Positions 1-7,243 of a DNA stretch of 15,311 nt are shown one piece after another. Position numbers and translations under genes: made by a program. Positions within the stretch are counted from its first letter, which is position 1; every line of letters starts with the position of its first letter. The stretch is from Lachnospiraceae bacterium (GTDB lineage: Bacteria; Bacillota_A; Clostridia; Lachnospirales; Lachnospiraceae). Location: contig JAFSFU010000212.1 in assembly GCA_017435025.1 (NCBI GenBank), forward strand, positions 1 to 15,311, in the 5' to 3' direction. The notes below the pieces were generated by a model. The model was not told where the DNA came from and did no database searches. It saw nothing but the letters and a program-made list of their open reading frames with translations.

Positions 1-1414
1 GGTTGTTGAAGGTGCCGAGGTATCTCTTTGTATACGGATACAGACCGCCGTCCAGAAGCTTTGTGATAACTTCACGCTTGATCTTTAAAGAGCGGGCAGA
101 AATATCCATCATCTTGTCCAGTCTGCTGTAGAAATCCTGCTCATCCTTTGCAAGGTAAGCGATTCTCGGGATATTGATCGTTACAACACCTACGGAACCT
201 GTGCTCTCGCCGGAACCGAAGAAACCGCCGGTTTTCTTTCTCAGTTCACGAAGATCGAGACGCAGACGGCAGCACATACTGCGGACATCGCTCGGCTGCA
301 TATCACTGTTGATATAGTTGGAGAAATACGGAGTACCGTATTTGGATGTCATTTCAAATAAGAGACGGTTGTTCTCGGTATCGGACCAGTCGAAGTCTCT
401 TGTAATGGAGTAAGTCGGGATCGGATACTGGAATCCACGTCCGTTGGCATCACCTTCAACCATTGTCTCGATGAACGCCTTGTTGATCATATCCATTTCC
501 TTCTTACAGTCACCGTAAGTGAAGTCCATATTCTTTCCACCTACGATTGCCGGCATATTAGCCATATCATCCGGAACGGTCCAGTCCAGAGTGATATTGG
601 AGAACGGAGCCTGTGTACCCCAGCGGCTCGGTGTATTGACACCATAGATAAATGCCTCGATACACTTCTTAACTGCCGGATAATCCAGGTTGTCTACCTT
701 AACAAACGGAGCCAGATATGTATCAAAGGAAGAGAACGCCTGCGCGCCTGCCCACTCATTCTGCATAATACCAAGGAAGTTTACCATCTGGTTGCAGAGT
801 ACGGAAAGGTGCTTCGCCGGGGAAGAAGTGATCTTGCCCGGAATACCGCCGAGACCGTCCTGGATCAGCTGTTTTAAGGACCATCCTGCACAGTAACCTG
901 TTAACATGGACAGGTCATGCAGATGGATCGCAGCGCTTCTGTGCGCTTCTGCGACCTCAGTGTCATAGATCTCAGACAGCCAGTAGTTGGCAGTGATCGC
1001 ACCGGAGTTGCTTAAGATAAGACCGCCGACGGAATAAGTAACCGTGGAGTTCTCTTTTACACGCCAGTCCTCTACTTTAACATAGCTGTTTACAACGTCC
1101 TTGTAGTCAAGGATCGTATTTTTCATATTACGGATTCTCTCACGCTGCTTTCTATACAAGATATAGGCCTTTGCAACGTCGGTATATCCGGTTTCCTCCA
1201 GAACGTGCTCTGCACTGTCCTGAATCTCCTCTACAGAAATCTTACCGTCCTTCATCTTTGCCTGGAAATCTGCGGTAACACGCAGGGAAAGAAGCTGAAG
1301 GATCTCCTCTGTATAATCTTTATTGGTTGCTCTGAAAGCTTTTTTGATCGCCTCTGTGATCTTGCTTAAATTAAATTCCGCAATCTCACCATCACGTTTA
1401 ATAACCTGAATCAT
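1..1414 (-). CDS. nrdD: Anaerobic (class III) ribonucleoside-triphosphate reductase, 3' end beyond the window
   Basis: Translating the minus strand from the ATG at 1414-1412 gives 471 codons with no stop up to the left edge, so the gene is cut off. The enzyme reduces ribonucleoside triphosphates to deoxynucleotides under anaerobic conditions using a glycyl radical. The N-terminus (MIQVIKRDGEIAEFN, then a helical stretch) is an ATP-cone allosteric domain. Further along are family-typical stretches: AIHLHDLSMLTGYCAGWSL, NTPSRWGTQAPFSN, a CCRLRLDLREL segment with adjacent cysteines likely near the active site, and GGFFGSGESTGSVGVVTIN. The C-terminal glycyl-radical loop and zinc-site cysteines would lie outside the window. 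A GAGGGG ribosome binding site sits 7 nt before the ATG. Upstream are a promoter and two NrdR-like boxes, which fits control by the NrdR repressor. The nrdG activase gene would be expected further left, but this is not visible. Confidence 0.95.
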   Translation of the reverse strand, partial: MIQVIKRDGEIAEFNLSKITEAIKKAFRATNKDYTEEILQLLSLRVTADFQAKMKDGKISVEEIQDSAEHVLEETGYTDVAKAYILYRKQRERIRNMKNTILDYKDVVNSYVKVEDWRVKENSTVTYSVGGLILSNSGAITANYWLSEIYDTEVAEAHRSAAIHLHDLSMLTGYCAGWSLKQLIQDGLGGIPGKITSSPAKHLSVLCNQMVNFLGIMQNEWAGAQAFSSFDTYLAPFVKVDNLDYPAVKKCIEAFIYGVNTPSRWGTQAPFSNITLDWTVPDDMANMPAIVGGKNMDFTYGDCKKEMDMINKAFIETMVEGDANGRGFQYPIPTYSITRDFDWSDTENNRLLFEMTSKYGTPYFSNYINSDMQPSDVRSMCCRLRLDLRELRKKTGGFFGSGESTGSVGVVTINIPRIAYLAKDEQDFYSRLDKMMDISARSLKIKREVITKLLDGGLYPYTKRYLGTFNN

Positions 1415-1457
1415 GCTGTACCCCTCTTTCTGGACCACACAAGCCGTGGTAGAGCCT

Positions 1458-1486
1458 ATTATAGCAAAGGACAGCAAAAAACACAA
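1458..1486 (-). promoter_or_regulatory. Predicted sigma-A promoter of nrdD
   Basis: On the minus strand a TATAAT (1463-1458) lies 17 nt downstream of TTGTGT (1486-1481). The -10 matches the consensus perfectly and the -35 matches at TTG. The distance to the nrdD ATG leaves a leader of about 40 nt. The -35 lies inside the proximal NrdR-like box, which is the expected layout for a repressor-controlled promoter. Confidence 0.7.
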
Positions 1487-1496
1487 TATCTAGTTT
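1481..1496 (-). promoter_or_regulatory. NrdR-like box, proximal
   Basis: The sequence ACACAATATCTAGTTT contains the core CAATATCTAG. This fits the known NrdR palindrome acaCwAtATaTwGtgt at nearly every core position. It covers the -35 of the predicted nrdD promoter. NrdR is an ATP/dATP-sensing zinc-finger/ATP-cone repressor of ribonucleotide reductase genes in most bacteria; the nrdR gene itself is not in this window. Confidence 0.65.
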
Positions 1497-1524
1497 CGTC
1501 CTTTTTCAAGAACTAGATATTGTG
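1482..1524 (-). terminator. Inverted repeat, possible bidirectional terminator after the nitroreductase gene
   Basis: Positions 1482-1495 and 1511-1524 form a perfect 14-bp inverted repeat around a 15-nt loop. An A-run lies on one side and a T-run on the other (on the minus strand six Ts follow the stem). The minus-strand nitroreductase gene ends at 1570, so this could stop its transcript. The same DNA is the facing pair of NrdR-like boxes, so the repeat may exist for protein binding rather than RNA folding. The stem is AT-rich, which weakens the terminator reading. Confidence 0.4.
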
Positions 1525-1525
1525 C
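1510..1525 (-). promoter_or_regulatory. NrdR-like box, distal
   Basis: The core CTAGATATTG (1513-1522) is the reverse complement of the proximal core, so the two boxes face each other. They are 29 nt apart from core start to core start, about three helical turns, close to the paired spacing usual for NrdR operators. Confidence 0.6.
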
Positions 1526-1569
1526 TTTTTTACCCTTGTTTTCTAAATATTCAAATAATATACAAGTAT

Positions 1570-2418
1570 TTACAGATTATCACGTTTTACGAACGCGTAG
1601 AAGTCCTGTTCTGCCTGAACATTCGCTACAGAGACAGTTCCAACGGATGCTGCATAAAATGCAAACTCCTCCACACCGTCCAGCTCAAACACACGGTCAA
1701 CCAGAGAGGATGCCAGCGCACCGATCGCACATGTTCCAAGATTTGCTGCGGTACATGCAAGATACAGGTTCTCTGTGATGTGTCCGGCGTCGATCAGGGC
1801 CACGCGGTGTGCATGGATACCATAGCGCCATTCTGCACGGTATGCAACCATACTGTAATAGAATACAACATTGGCCTTGGATGCCCATTTCTGACCGTTG
1901 AGTGTTTCGTTGATGATCTCACGGTATTCCTTGCCCTCAGCTGCTTCGATCTCCGCTTTTGTATGGAGCATCTCGATGCGGTGCTCCATCGGGAGGTAGT
2001 GGTAAGAACCGTCCTCTAAACCTTCCACGTTCTGGATCAGCATATAGCACTCAAATTCATGGCGGGCACCGCCGCACGGTACCGTACGAAGTGTCGCATA
2101 CTTTCTGCCTCGGATATCCTTAACGCCCTGTGTTGCCCACAGTAAGAAGGACAGCTCAAGAAGGCTCATCTTCTCCTGGGTATAAACACGCTGGCTCTTA
2201 CGATTGCCGATCACAGCCAGAATATCATTTGTCAGTTTCAGATCCTCAAAATTCTTCGGGAGTTCGATGCTCTCTTCGCGCATCGGCTCTTTTACCAGCG
2301 GCGGCTGCGGCAGCTTCTTCTGCTGGTCGGATACAAAATCCTCCTCACCCGGCTGCTGCCAGCGTGCAACAAAGTGACGTCCTGCTTCAATCCTCGCTTT
2401 AATTGCTTCTTCTGTCAT
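1570..2418 (-). CDS. SagB-type nitroreductase / FMN-dependent dehydrogenase-like protein
   Basis: This 282-residue protein belongs by eye to the nitroreductase fold, SagB/ThcOx-like branch: a flavin-dependent oxidoreductase. Typical marks are RKSQRVY (residues 73-79, FMN-phosphate contact), the helix with LLELSFLLWATQG (86-98), TVPCGGARHEFECY (112-125, normally PSaGa..p.E.Y), GSYHYLP (137-143), and the flavin-contacting helix AGHITENLYLACTAANLGTCAIGA (211-234). The start was set at the ATG at 2418 because AGGAAAGGAAG lies just upstream; an in-frame start at 2451 has no such site and would add 11 residues. No thiazole/oxazole peptide precursor, cyclodehydratase or radical enzyme lies nearby, so a role in peptide modification is not supported. 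The substrate is unknown. The residue replacing the usual serine in the PSaG motif is a cysteine. Confidence 0.85.
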   Translation of the reverse strand: MTEEAIKARIEAGRHFVARWQQPGEEDFVSDQQKKLPQPPLVKEPMREESIELPKNFEDLKLTNDILAVIGNRKSQRVYTQEKMSLLELSFLLWATQGVKDIRGRKYATLRTVPCGGARHEFECYMLIQNVEGLEDGSYHYLPMEHRIEMLHTKAEIEAAEGKEYREIINETLNGQKWASKANVVFYYSMVAYRAEWRYGIHAHRVALIDAGHITENLYLACTAANLGTCAIGALASSLVDRVFELDGVEEFAFYAASVGTVSVANVQAEQDFYAFVKRDNL

Positions 2419-2457
2419 GATCAATACTTCCTTTCCTGCCGTCCCCGGCACTTATGC

Positions 2458-2485
2458 ATCAGATGGGACAATGTCTCCATCTGAT
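2458..2485. repeat. Hairpin-forming inverted repeat upstream of the nitroreductase gene
   Basis: ATCAGATGG (2458-2466) and CCATCTGAT (2477-2485) are perfect 9-bp arms around a 10-nt loop. The inner bases GAC and GTC can extend the stem past a bulge. It lies about 40 nt before the nitroreductase ATG, so on the minus strand it would be in that gene's leader or in the hflX 3' region. There is no T-run, so it is not a standard terminator. Confidence 0.55.
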
Positions 2486-2489
2486 ATAC

Positions 2490-2577
2490 GCTCCGCGAGG
2501 ATGCGCAGAAATTCGGTTTGGAAAAATGTCAGCTAATGCTGACCCGAATTTCGCGCCAAGACTCGCGAGCGAGTCTT
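2490..2577. repeat. Nested inverted repeats, REP/MITE-like structured element
   Basis: The stretch folds into nested arms. Outer arms are GCTCCGCGAG (2490-2499) and, reversed, 2562-2570. Middle arms are 2503-2516 and 2544-2556, 13 pairs with one bulged A at 2507. The apical hairpin GTCAGC/GCTGAC (2528-2533 / 2538-2543) has a TAAT loop. Overlapping the outer arm is another perfect 8-bp hairpin, AAGACTCG/CGAGTCTT (2558-2565 / 2570-2577). It occupies most of the gap between hflX and the nitroreductase gene. No coding frame is supported here. Whether it is repeated elsewhere in the genome cannot be seen. Confidence 0.6.
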
Positions 2578-2589
2578 ATATTTTATTAC

Positions 2590-3840
2590 TTACCGGTAAA
2601 ACTCCTCAAACAGTTCTGCCGGCACATAAGCCTTAACCAGAATGCCTTCGTCCGTATACTCTTCTGAAAGCAGCTGACCGTTCTTGCGGATCTTCTGGAT
2701 CTTTCCTGCCTCGCTGTAGGCAAAGATCTTTTCCAGATAAATACGACGGCTTCTTAAGATCGTTTCCAGTGTCTCGAGCAGGGAATCCAGACCTTCGCCC
2801 GTCTTCGCGGAAATCTTCACACGATAATCCGCATGGGGATCTCTGCACATCGAATCCGCCGTCTCCTTATCAATCTTATTAAATACCGTAACGATCTCTT
2901 TTCCCTTTACTTCCAGCTGGCGCAGAGTCTCATACACCACATACATCTGCATATCCATCTGCGGGTTGGAGCAGTCCACCACATGAAGGATCACATCACT
3001 GTACTTGGCCTCCTCCAGAGTACTCTTGAATGCCTCGATCAGGTGATGCGGAAGTTTTCGGATAAAGCCAACCGTATCGGTCAGAAGCACTTTCTCGCCG
3101 CCCGGCAGAGTCAGTGCCCTTGTGGTCGGGTCCAGTGTCGCAAACAGTTTATCTTCCGCCAGAATTCCTGCCTGTGTCAGCTTATTTAAAAGGGTGGACT
3201 TTCCTGCGTTGGTATAGCCAACGATCGCCACGGACATGGTACCGCCCTTCTCACGCTGCTTTCTCTGCACTTCGCGGTGGCGCTTCACATCCTCCAGTTC
3301 CGCCTTCAGAACACTGATGCGGTCGTGGATCAAACGACGGTCGATCTCCAGCTTCTTCTCACCCGGACCTCGGGTGCCGATACCGCCGCCCAGTCGGGAC
3401 AAGGAGTTACGCATACCCACAAGGCGAACTGCACGATACTTTAACTGGGCCAGCTCAACCTGGATCTTGCCCTCTCTTGTGCGGGCTCTTCCTGCGAAAA
3501 TATCCAGGATGACCATTGTACGGTCCATCACCTTTATCTGGAGCGCATCCTCCAGATTTTTAAGCTGCGCCGGGGAAAGCTCATCGTCGCACACAACGCC
3601 GGTCGCCTCACGCTCCCAGATCATCTCGCGAATCTCTTCAATCTTACCTTTTCCAACATAGGTTCCCGGGTGGATCTTTTCACGGTTCTGGATCACCGTA
3701 CCCACGGTAACCGCACCGGCTGTCGCCACCAGTTCCTCCAGTTCTTCCACAGAATGGATCGTATCATCGTTATCATCAGTGCTCACTGCCACCAGAATGA
3801 CACGTTCCTCCTGCTCTTTTAACTCAATCATTTCTGCCAT
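2590..3840 (-). CDS. hflX: Ribosome-associated GTPase HflX
   Basis: This 416-residue protein has full HflX architecture, close to the family's usual length. The N-terminal HflX domain includes the glycine-rich YVGKGKIEEI (61-70). The middle contains the conserved GGGIGTRGPGEKKLE (151-165) and a coiled linker. The GTPase domain carries the P-loop GYTNAGKST (208-216), the switch I region around LFATLDPTTR (232-241), DTVGF (255-259), NKID (321-324) and SAK (344-346). HflX splits stalled or heat-damaged 70S ribosomes and binds the 50S subunit. The ATG at 3840 is preceded by GAGGAA at rather long spacing; an internal ATG three codons later has no better site. It follows the TPR lipoprotein gene by 28 nt, so the two are probably co-transcribed. 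Confidence 0.95.
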   Translation of the reverse strand: MAEMIELKEQEERVILVAVSTDDNDDTIHSVEELEELVATAGAVTVGTVIQNREKIHPGTYVGKGKIEEIREMIWEREATGVVCDDELSPAQLKNLEDALQIKVMDRTMVILDIFAGRARTREGKIQVELAQLKYRAVRLVGMRNSLSRLGGGIGTRGPGEKKLEIDRRLIHDRISVLKAELEDVKRHREVQRKQREKGGTMSVAIVGYTNAGKSTLLNKLTQAGILAEDKLFATLDPTTRALTLPGGEKVLLTDTVGFIRKLPHHLIEAFKSTLEEAKYSDVILHVVDCSNPQMDMQMYVVYETLRQLEVKGKEIVTVFNKIDKETADSMCRDPHADYRVKISAKTGEGLDSLLETLETILRSRRIYLEKIFAYSEAGKIQKIRKNGQLLSEEYTDEGILVKAYVPAELFEEFYR

Positions 3841-3868
3841 AAACTACAAATTCCTCAATGTTTTCTAT

Positions 3869-4660
3869 TTATCTTGTCCGCAGGAACGCAATTTCATGCT
3901 CCGCCTTCGCATCGCTGCCGTACTCTGCCACATATGCCTCAAACATAGACAGCGCCTTCTGCCAGTTGCCCAGATATTCATAGCAGACTGCCTCGTTGAA
4001 CTTCAACTGTTTCTCTGCCAGTCCGTCCTCCAGCTGAAGCCCCTTTTCCGCCAGCCCAAGGGCAGTCTCATAATCGCCGTCTCCCATTGCATCCATCATC
4101 AGACGATTGTAAATATCCGTGGTCGCACATCCTGCCGCGATCAGTTCATCGTAAAGCACGTTGGCTCCGGTCTTGTCGCCGGCATCGTACATCGCATTTC
4201 CGATGGCCATCACAGCTTCCACATAGCCCACAGACATGGTTTCTGCATCCGTCTCCATATCCAGAGCCTTTCCCTCTTCCAAAAGCTCCTGCGCCTCCGT
4301 CAGGCTTCCTGCCTTTGCAAGGGACATGGCGCCAAAATAGCAGTACTCGGTGCGCGCTTCATCCACCTGATTTAAAATATCGTATGTATACGCCGCTGCC
4401 GCGTAATCGCCCAGCTTGTACTCAGCCTCCGCACGGTATTTGAGAATATCCAGCTCAAATTCCGTCACCGATTTGGCCTCTGCTACAAGCCCGTTGAACG
4501 CTGCAACTGCACCTTCGTAATCACCGTTCTCCATCATGGCAATGGCCGCCTCCCGGTCAGCCAGCATCTCTTCTGTCACACCGCCGCATGCGGTCAGCAG
4601 AACTGCGGAAAGACAAAGTATTGCTGCCTTACTTTTAAAACCATTCTTTAAACGCTTCAT
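3869..4660 (-). CDS. TPR-containing lipoprotein
   Basis: The protein (263 residues with the chosen start) begins with a lipoprotein signal peptide: basic MKRLKNGFKSK, a hydrophobic core, and the lipobox LTAC with lipidated Cys at residue 25. It should be anchored on the outer face of the membrane. The rest is helical repeats of TPR type, with recurring patterns such as AAIAMMENGDYEGAVAAFNGL and YKLGDYAAAAYTYDIL, spaced about 34 residues apart. No catalytic domain is present; TPR repeats usually mediate protein contacts. The start at 4660 gives a standard signal peptide and has GTGGG 5 nt before it. Longer in-frame starts at 4690, 4696 and 4732 are possible. It lies 28 nt upstream of hflX and probably shares its transcript, but no functional link to HflX is evident. 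Confidence 0.85.
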   Translation of the reverse strand: MKRLKNGFKSKAAILCLSAVLLTACGGVTEEMLADREAAIAMMENGDYEGAVAAFNGLVAEAKSVTEFELDILKYRAEAEYKLGDYAAAAYTYDILNQVDEARTEYCYFGAMSLAKAGSLTEAQELLEEGKALDMETDAETMSVGYVEAVMAIGNAMYDAGDKTGANVLYDELIAAGCATTDIYNRLMMDAMGDGDYETALGLAEKGLQLEDGLAEKQLKFNEAVCYEYLGNWQKALSMFEAYVAEYGSDAKAEHEIAFLRTR

Positions 4661-4753
4661 GTTTCCCACTTTCATAATCTTATCAGACATTTTCATCTCT
4701 TTCACATCACGTATGCCTCTAAAGTCTAACATATTTTTCTTTATTCTTCCACT

Positions 4754-4781
4754 AAAAAAGGAACCTTTCGGTCCCTTTTTT
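4754..4781 (-). terminator. Rho-independent terminator of the permease gene
   Basis: On the minus strand AAAAAAGGGACC, loop GAAA, GGTTCCTTTTTT forms a 12-bp stem with a GNRA tetraloop and ends in a T-run. One pair is G-U on the minus strand but A-C on the plus strand, so the fold favours minus-strand RNA. It lies a few bases after the permease stop codon. Confidence 0.85.
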
Positions 4782-4788
4782 CATTCTG

Positions 4789-6177
4789 CTAATTATTTTT
4801 TGCTTTATTCACCGCACCGCCGATCGCCATGATCACAGCAAATACGATCAGATACCATACACAGCTGAAACGGTGGCTGATGACAGATGCCAGTACCATA
4901 AATGCACTTCCGGTGATTGCAAGGATCGGGAATACGAAACGGCGAACCGTGCTTTCACTCTTCTCTTTGCGCATCCACTGTACAAAGATCGGAATGTACA
5001 TCGCGTAAACCGTGATGATCGGAAGTTCTGTCGGGTCAAATACGAACGGGCCGCTCCATGTACCTGCCAGATTGGACAGATAGAAGTACAGGAACCATGC
5101 AGCACTGACAAGCAGCGCAAACACTGCGGAGTTACCCGGCATATTTGTTTTCTTATCGACCTGACCGTACATTTCCGGATTCGGGCCTTCGCCGCGGGCC
5201 GCAATGGAGTACATGCATCGGCTGCATCCCATCATAAGACCATTAGCTGTACCGAGACAGGAAATTGCGATAAACAGGTTCAGAACATTACCCAACACGT
5301 TGCCAAAAATCTTTGTAAATGCGATCGTCGCACCCTTATCGATCAGCTCCTGGTTTGTTACGCCGCCGGCAACACCGATATAGTAGAAAATATACGTAGC
5401 AATGATAATGAAACCGCCGATCACCAGTGCCTTCGGCAGATTCTTCTTGGAATCTTTGATCTCAGAGTTGATGGAAGTTGCAATGATCCATCCTTCGTAT
5501 GCAAACGCAGTCGCACATACAGACGCGAACAGCGGATTTGCAGAAACATCTGCCACCTGTGCAGTTGTTGTCATATTGGTCTGTAACATACCGGTTGCAA
5601 GACCGTAAACGATACCAACCACAGCCATCAGGCCAAGCGGGATCATCTTGATAACGGTAGTGGAAGTCTGCAGTTTACCTGCAAGCTTCGGGGAAAGTAC
5701 GTTCATCGCATACACACCGCACATTACAAACAGTGTCAATGCCAGACATTCCGGACCAAATACACAGCCGCCTTCTGCCGCCGGAATCAGCATATGGAAG
5801 TTCGGGTTTACGGAAACGATGAATTCCAGCGTATATCTTGCGGTCAGCCAGCAAAGTGCAGCCGTCATACTCGGGAAATAGATGGTGCCTACAAACCATC
5901 CCATATAGTAGCCGTAGCTCGGACCAACCATCGCCTCTGCATAGTCTACCATACCATTTACACGCTCAATCTTCTGACTCATGAAAGAAAATGTAATCAG
6001 ACATGCCAGCATGATCGCGCCGCCGATCAGCCATGCCATGATCGCAAGCGGCATATCACCGCCGGTTTTCTGTAGGATCGCCTGCGCCTTAAAGAATACA
6101 CCGGAACCGATTACAATTCCGACTACCATACATATCGCTGTAAATAGACCATATTTTCGTTCTAGTTTGTTTTCCAT
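4789..6177 (-). CDS. APC-superfamily amino acid permease
   Basis: This 462-residue protein has about 12 hydrophobic segments. Helix 1 carries the unwound substrate-binding motif GIVIGSGVF (20-28), and the helix 6 region carries AFAYEGW (224-230). The following amphipathic loop EIKDSKKNLPKAL (239-251) matches the E..nP.rn.PkA signature of the APC (LeuT-fold) family. Such proteins move amino acids across the cytoplasmic membrane by proton coupling or exchange. The pattern resembles serine/threonine exchangers of Firmicutes, but the substrate cannot be read from sequence. AGAGAG stands 7 nt before the ATG. The gene starts 51 nt after the dUTPase stop with no terminator between, so read-through from the dut promoter is likely; it ends at its own terminator. 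Confidence 0.9.
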   Translation of the reverse strand: MENKLERKYGLFTAICMVVGIVIGSGVFFKAQAILQKTGGDMPLAIMAWLIGGAIMLACLITFSFMSQKIERVNGMVDYAEAMVGPSYGYYMGWFVGTIYFPSMTAALCWLTARYTLEFIVSVNPNFHMLIPAAEGGCVFGPECLALTLFVMCGVYAMNVLSPKLAGKLQTSTTVIKMIPLGLMAVVGIVYGLATGMLQTNMTTTAQVADVSANPLFASVCATAFAYEGWIIATSINSEIKDSKKNLPKALVIGGFIIIATYIFYYIGVAGGVTNQELIDKGATIAFTKIFGNVLGNVLNLFIAISCLGTANGLMMGCSRCMYSIAARGEGPNPEMYGQVDKKTNMPGNSAVFALLVSAAWFLYFYLSNLAGTWSGPFVFDPTELPIITVYAMYIPIFVQWMRKEKSESTVRRFVFPILAITGSAFMVLASVISHRFSCVWYLIVFAVIMAIGGAVNKAKNN

Positions 6178-6228
6178 AATCTTACTCTCTTTTCGCGTTT
6201 TTTATTTTTAAAGAATTAAGGCAAAAAA

Positions 6229-6663
6229 CTACTTAACTCCCGTGGAGCCGAAACCTCCGCGTGCTTTATCACCCAGATGCTCCGTCTCCTCAAATACCAG
6301 CTTCGGCTGGTTCTCCATAATACGGAACTGGCAGACACGGTCGTTCACATGCACCACCGTGTCCCTTGTGGCATACACCGGCCAGCGCCAGATATCTTCA
6401 TCCCCGCAGTAGGTATTGTCCACAACACCGACGGAATTCACTTGAAGAAGTCCATAGTTCTTGAACGTTGAACTTCTCGGTGCGATATGCGCCTCATAGC
6501 CCTCCGGCAGTTTCATCGACACGCCGAGATTCACCATTTTGAACTCGCCGGCCTTAAACTCCACCTCTTCGGCTGCTCTCAGATCGATCCAGTCGGATTT
6601 TCCGTCAATATAGGTCAGTTTATCAATTTTATCGCTATGATACTTGATCTTGATCGTCTCCAT
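6229..6663 (-). CDS. dut: dUTP diphosphatase (trimeric dUTPase family)
   Basis: The protein has 144 residues, the normal length for trimeric dUTPase, with all five motifs in order: DLRA (27-30), APRSST (61-66), GVVDNTYCGD (79-88, catalytic Asp82 and base-stacking Tyr85), NDRVCQFRI (107-115) and the C-terminal arm RGGFGSTG (135-142). It hydrolyses dUTP to dUMP and pyrophosphate, keeping uracil out of DNA and feeding dTMP synthesis. An inserted-looking stretch between motifs 3 and 4 (DIWRWPVYA) is compatible with phage-like or clostridial variants. The start is the ATG at 6663, preceded by AAGGGG at good spacing; a longer frame to 6786 runs back through the promoter and lacks a site. Confidence 0.92.
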   Translation of the reverse strand: METIKIKYHSDKIDKLTYIDGKSDWIDLRAAEEVEFKAGEFKMVNLGVSMKLPEGYEAHIAPRSSTFKNYGLLQVNSVGVVDNTYCGDEDIWRWPVYATRDTVVHVNDRVCQFRIMENQPKLVFEETEHLGDKARGGFGSTGVK

Positions 6664-6735
6664 TTGATCCCCCTTTTCATTTCGAAGACAAATCATTGTT
6701 TGACAATTTGCCCCGTTTTCTTCTATATTTTCGTC

Positions 6736-6764
6736 ATCATAACACAATATGAAAGATCTTTCAA
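6736..6764 (-). promoter_or_regulatory. Predicted sigma-A promoter of dut
   Basis: On the minus strand TTGAAA (6764-6759) and TATGAT (6741-6736) are separated by exactly 17 nt. The transcript would have a leader of roughly 65 nt before the dut ATG. The -35 overlaps the 12-bp palindrome at 6751-6762. Confidence 0.7.
6751..6762. promoter_or_regulatory. Palindrome GAAAGATCTTTC overlapping the dut -35 region, possible operator
   Basis: This is a perfect 12-bp palindrome covering the spacer and part of the -35 of the predicted dut promoter. The half-site CTTTC/GAAAG appears again at 6776-6780, so 6758-6780 also contains CTTTCAA...TTGAAAG arms. The placement suits a repressor site, but no regulator is identified and an AT-rich chance palindrome is possible. 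Confidence 0.35.
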
Positions 6765-6809
6765 CTTTATTTCTTGAAAGTAACACTCCGTCTTCATCCA
6801 GTTCAGACC

Positions 6810-7229
6810 CTAATATAGTTCGCGAGTCAATTCATATGCCAGTTCCGGGTCATGCTGGCGAGCCCACTCATATAATTGAAGGCGACTGCTGTACCAATAA
6901 AAATCACTCTTTATAGAATGATAGTCAGACAGATCCTTTGGCAAACTCGGGTATTTTTGCAAAATCGGATGTTTTCGCAAAAACTCCATTTCAATTTCAC
7001 CAAGTCGTCTTACAGGTTCTTCCCCCAAAAGATCATCTAGGAATGCTTCAAACCTCTCATCTGAATCCAATAATTTTTGCAAAATTTCATCTGGCAGATC
7101 TTTATAATATCTTCGATATTGATTACAAAGCCCCACCATTTCTTCAAAACACTTCTTCAATTGTTTTTCCAAAAATTGTATAGTTTCATCATACTGATCC
7201 TTTTTTATTACTTTCTTTCGGAACTCCAC
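6810..7229 (-). CDS. Small helical protein of unknown function, linked to the TIR-NACHT gene
   Basis: I do not recognise this 139-residue protein. It is charged and helical, with an N-terminal run likely to form a coiled coil (residues 8-35), an acidic middle (DSDERFEAFLDDLLGEE) and an aromatic C-terminal half (SDFYWYSSRLQLYEWARQ). It has no signal peptide, membrane helix, metal-binding cluster or HTH that I can see. The start was chosen as the GTG at 7229 because AAGGAGG lies 7 nt before it; the GTG two codons upstream at 7235 is only 1 nt from that site. It begins 15 nt after the stop of the TIR-NACHT gene, so the two are almost certainly co-expressed. Its AT content is high (two 60-nt lines counted at 32% and 37% GC), unlike hflX. 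A role as partner, inhibitor or sensor of the TIR-NACHT protein is inference only. Confidence 0.75.
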   Translation of the reverse strand: MEFRKKVIKKDQYDETIQFLEKQLKKCFEEMVGLCNQYRRYYKDLPDEILQKLLDSDERFEAFLDDLLGEEPVRRLGEIEMEFLRKHPILQKYPSLPKDLSDYHSIKSDFYWYSSRLQLYEWARQHDPELAYELTRELY

Positions 7230-7236
7230 GATCACA

Positions 7237-7243
7237 CCTCCTT
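7237..7243 (-). promoter_or_regulatory. Strong ribosome binding site deciding the start of the small gene
   Basis: AAGGAGG on the minus strand is a near-perfect anti-16S match. Its spacing is 7 nt to the GTG at 7229 and 1 nt to the in-frame GTG at 7235, so the former is favoured. It begins 1 nt after the TGA stop of the TIR-NACHT gene. Confidence 0.7.

Noticed and set aside
1522..2019. Plus-strand open frame of 165 residues opposite the nitroreductase gene
   Set aside because: It lies antisense to a gene with clear flavin-binding motifs and has a Cys-rich, domain-free translation.
2419..2589. CRISPR array, because of repeated short palindromic arms
   Set aside because: The arms differ from one another and there are no regularly spaced identical repeats with unique spacers; nested hairpins explain the pattern.
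4873..5586. A 237-residue plus-strand open frame opposite the permease gene
   Set aside because: Its composition is rich in Cys, His and Arg as expected for the reverse complement of a membrane protein gene, and it has no ribosome binding site or known domain.
6664..6833. Open frame running upstream from dut that reads like protein (an acidic ELDEDGVLLSRN-type stretch)
   Set aside because: It covers the predicted dut promoter (TTGAAA-17-TATGAT), has no ribosome binding site of its own, and dUTPase is complete from the ATG at 6663, which has AAGGGG before it.
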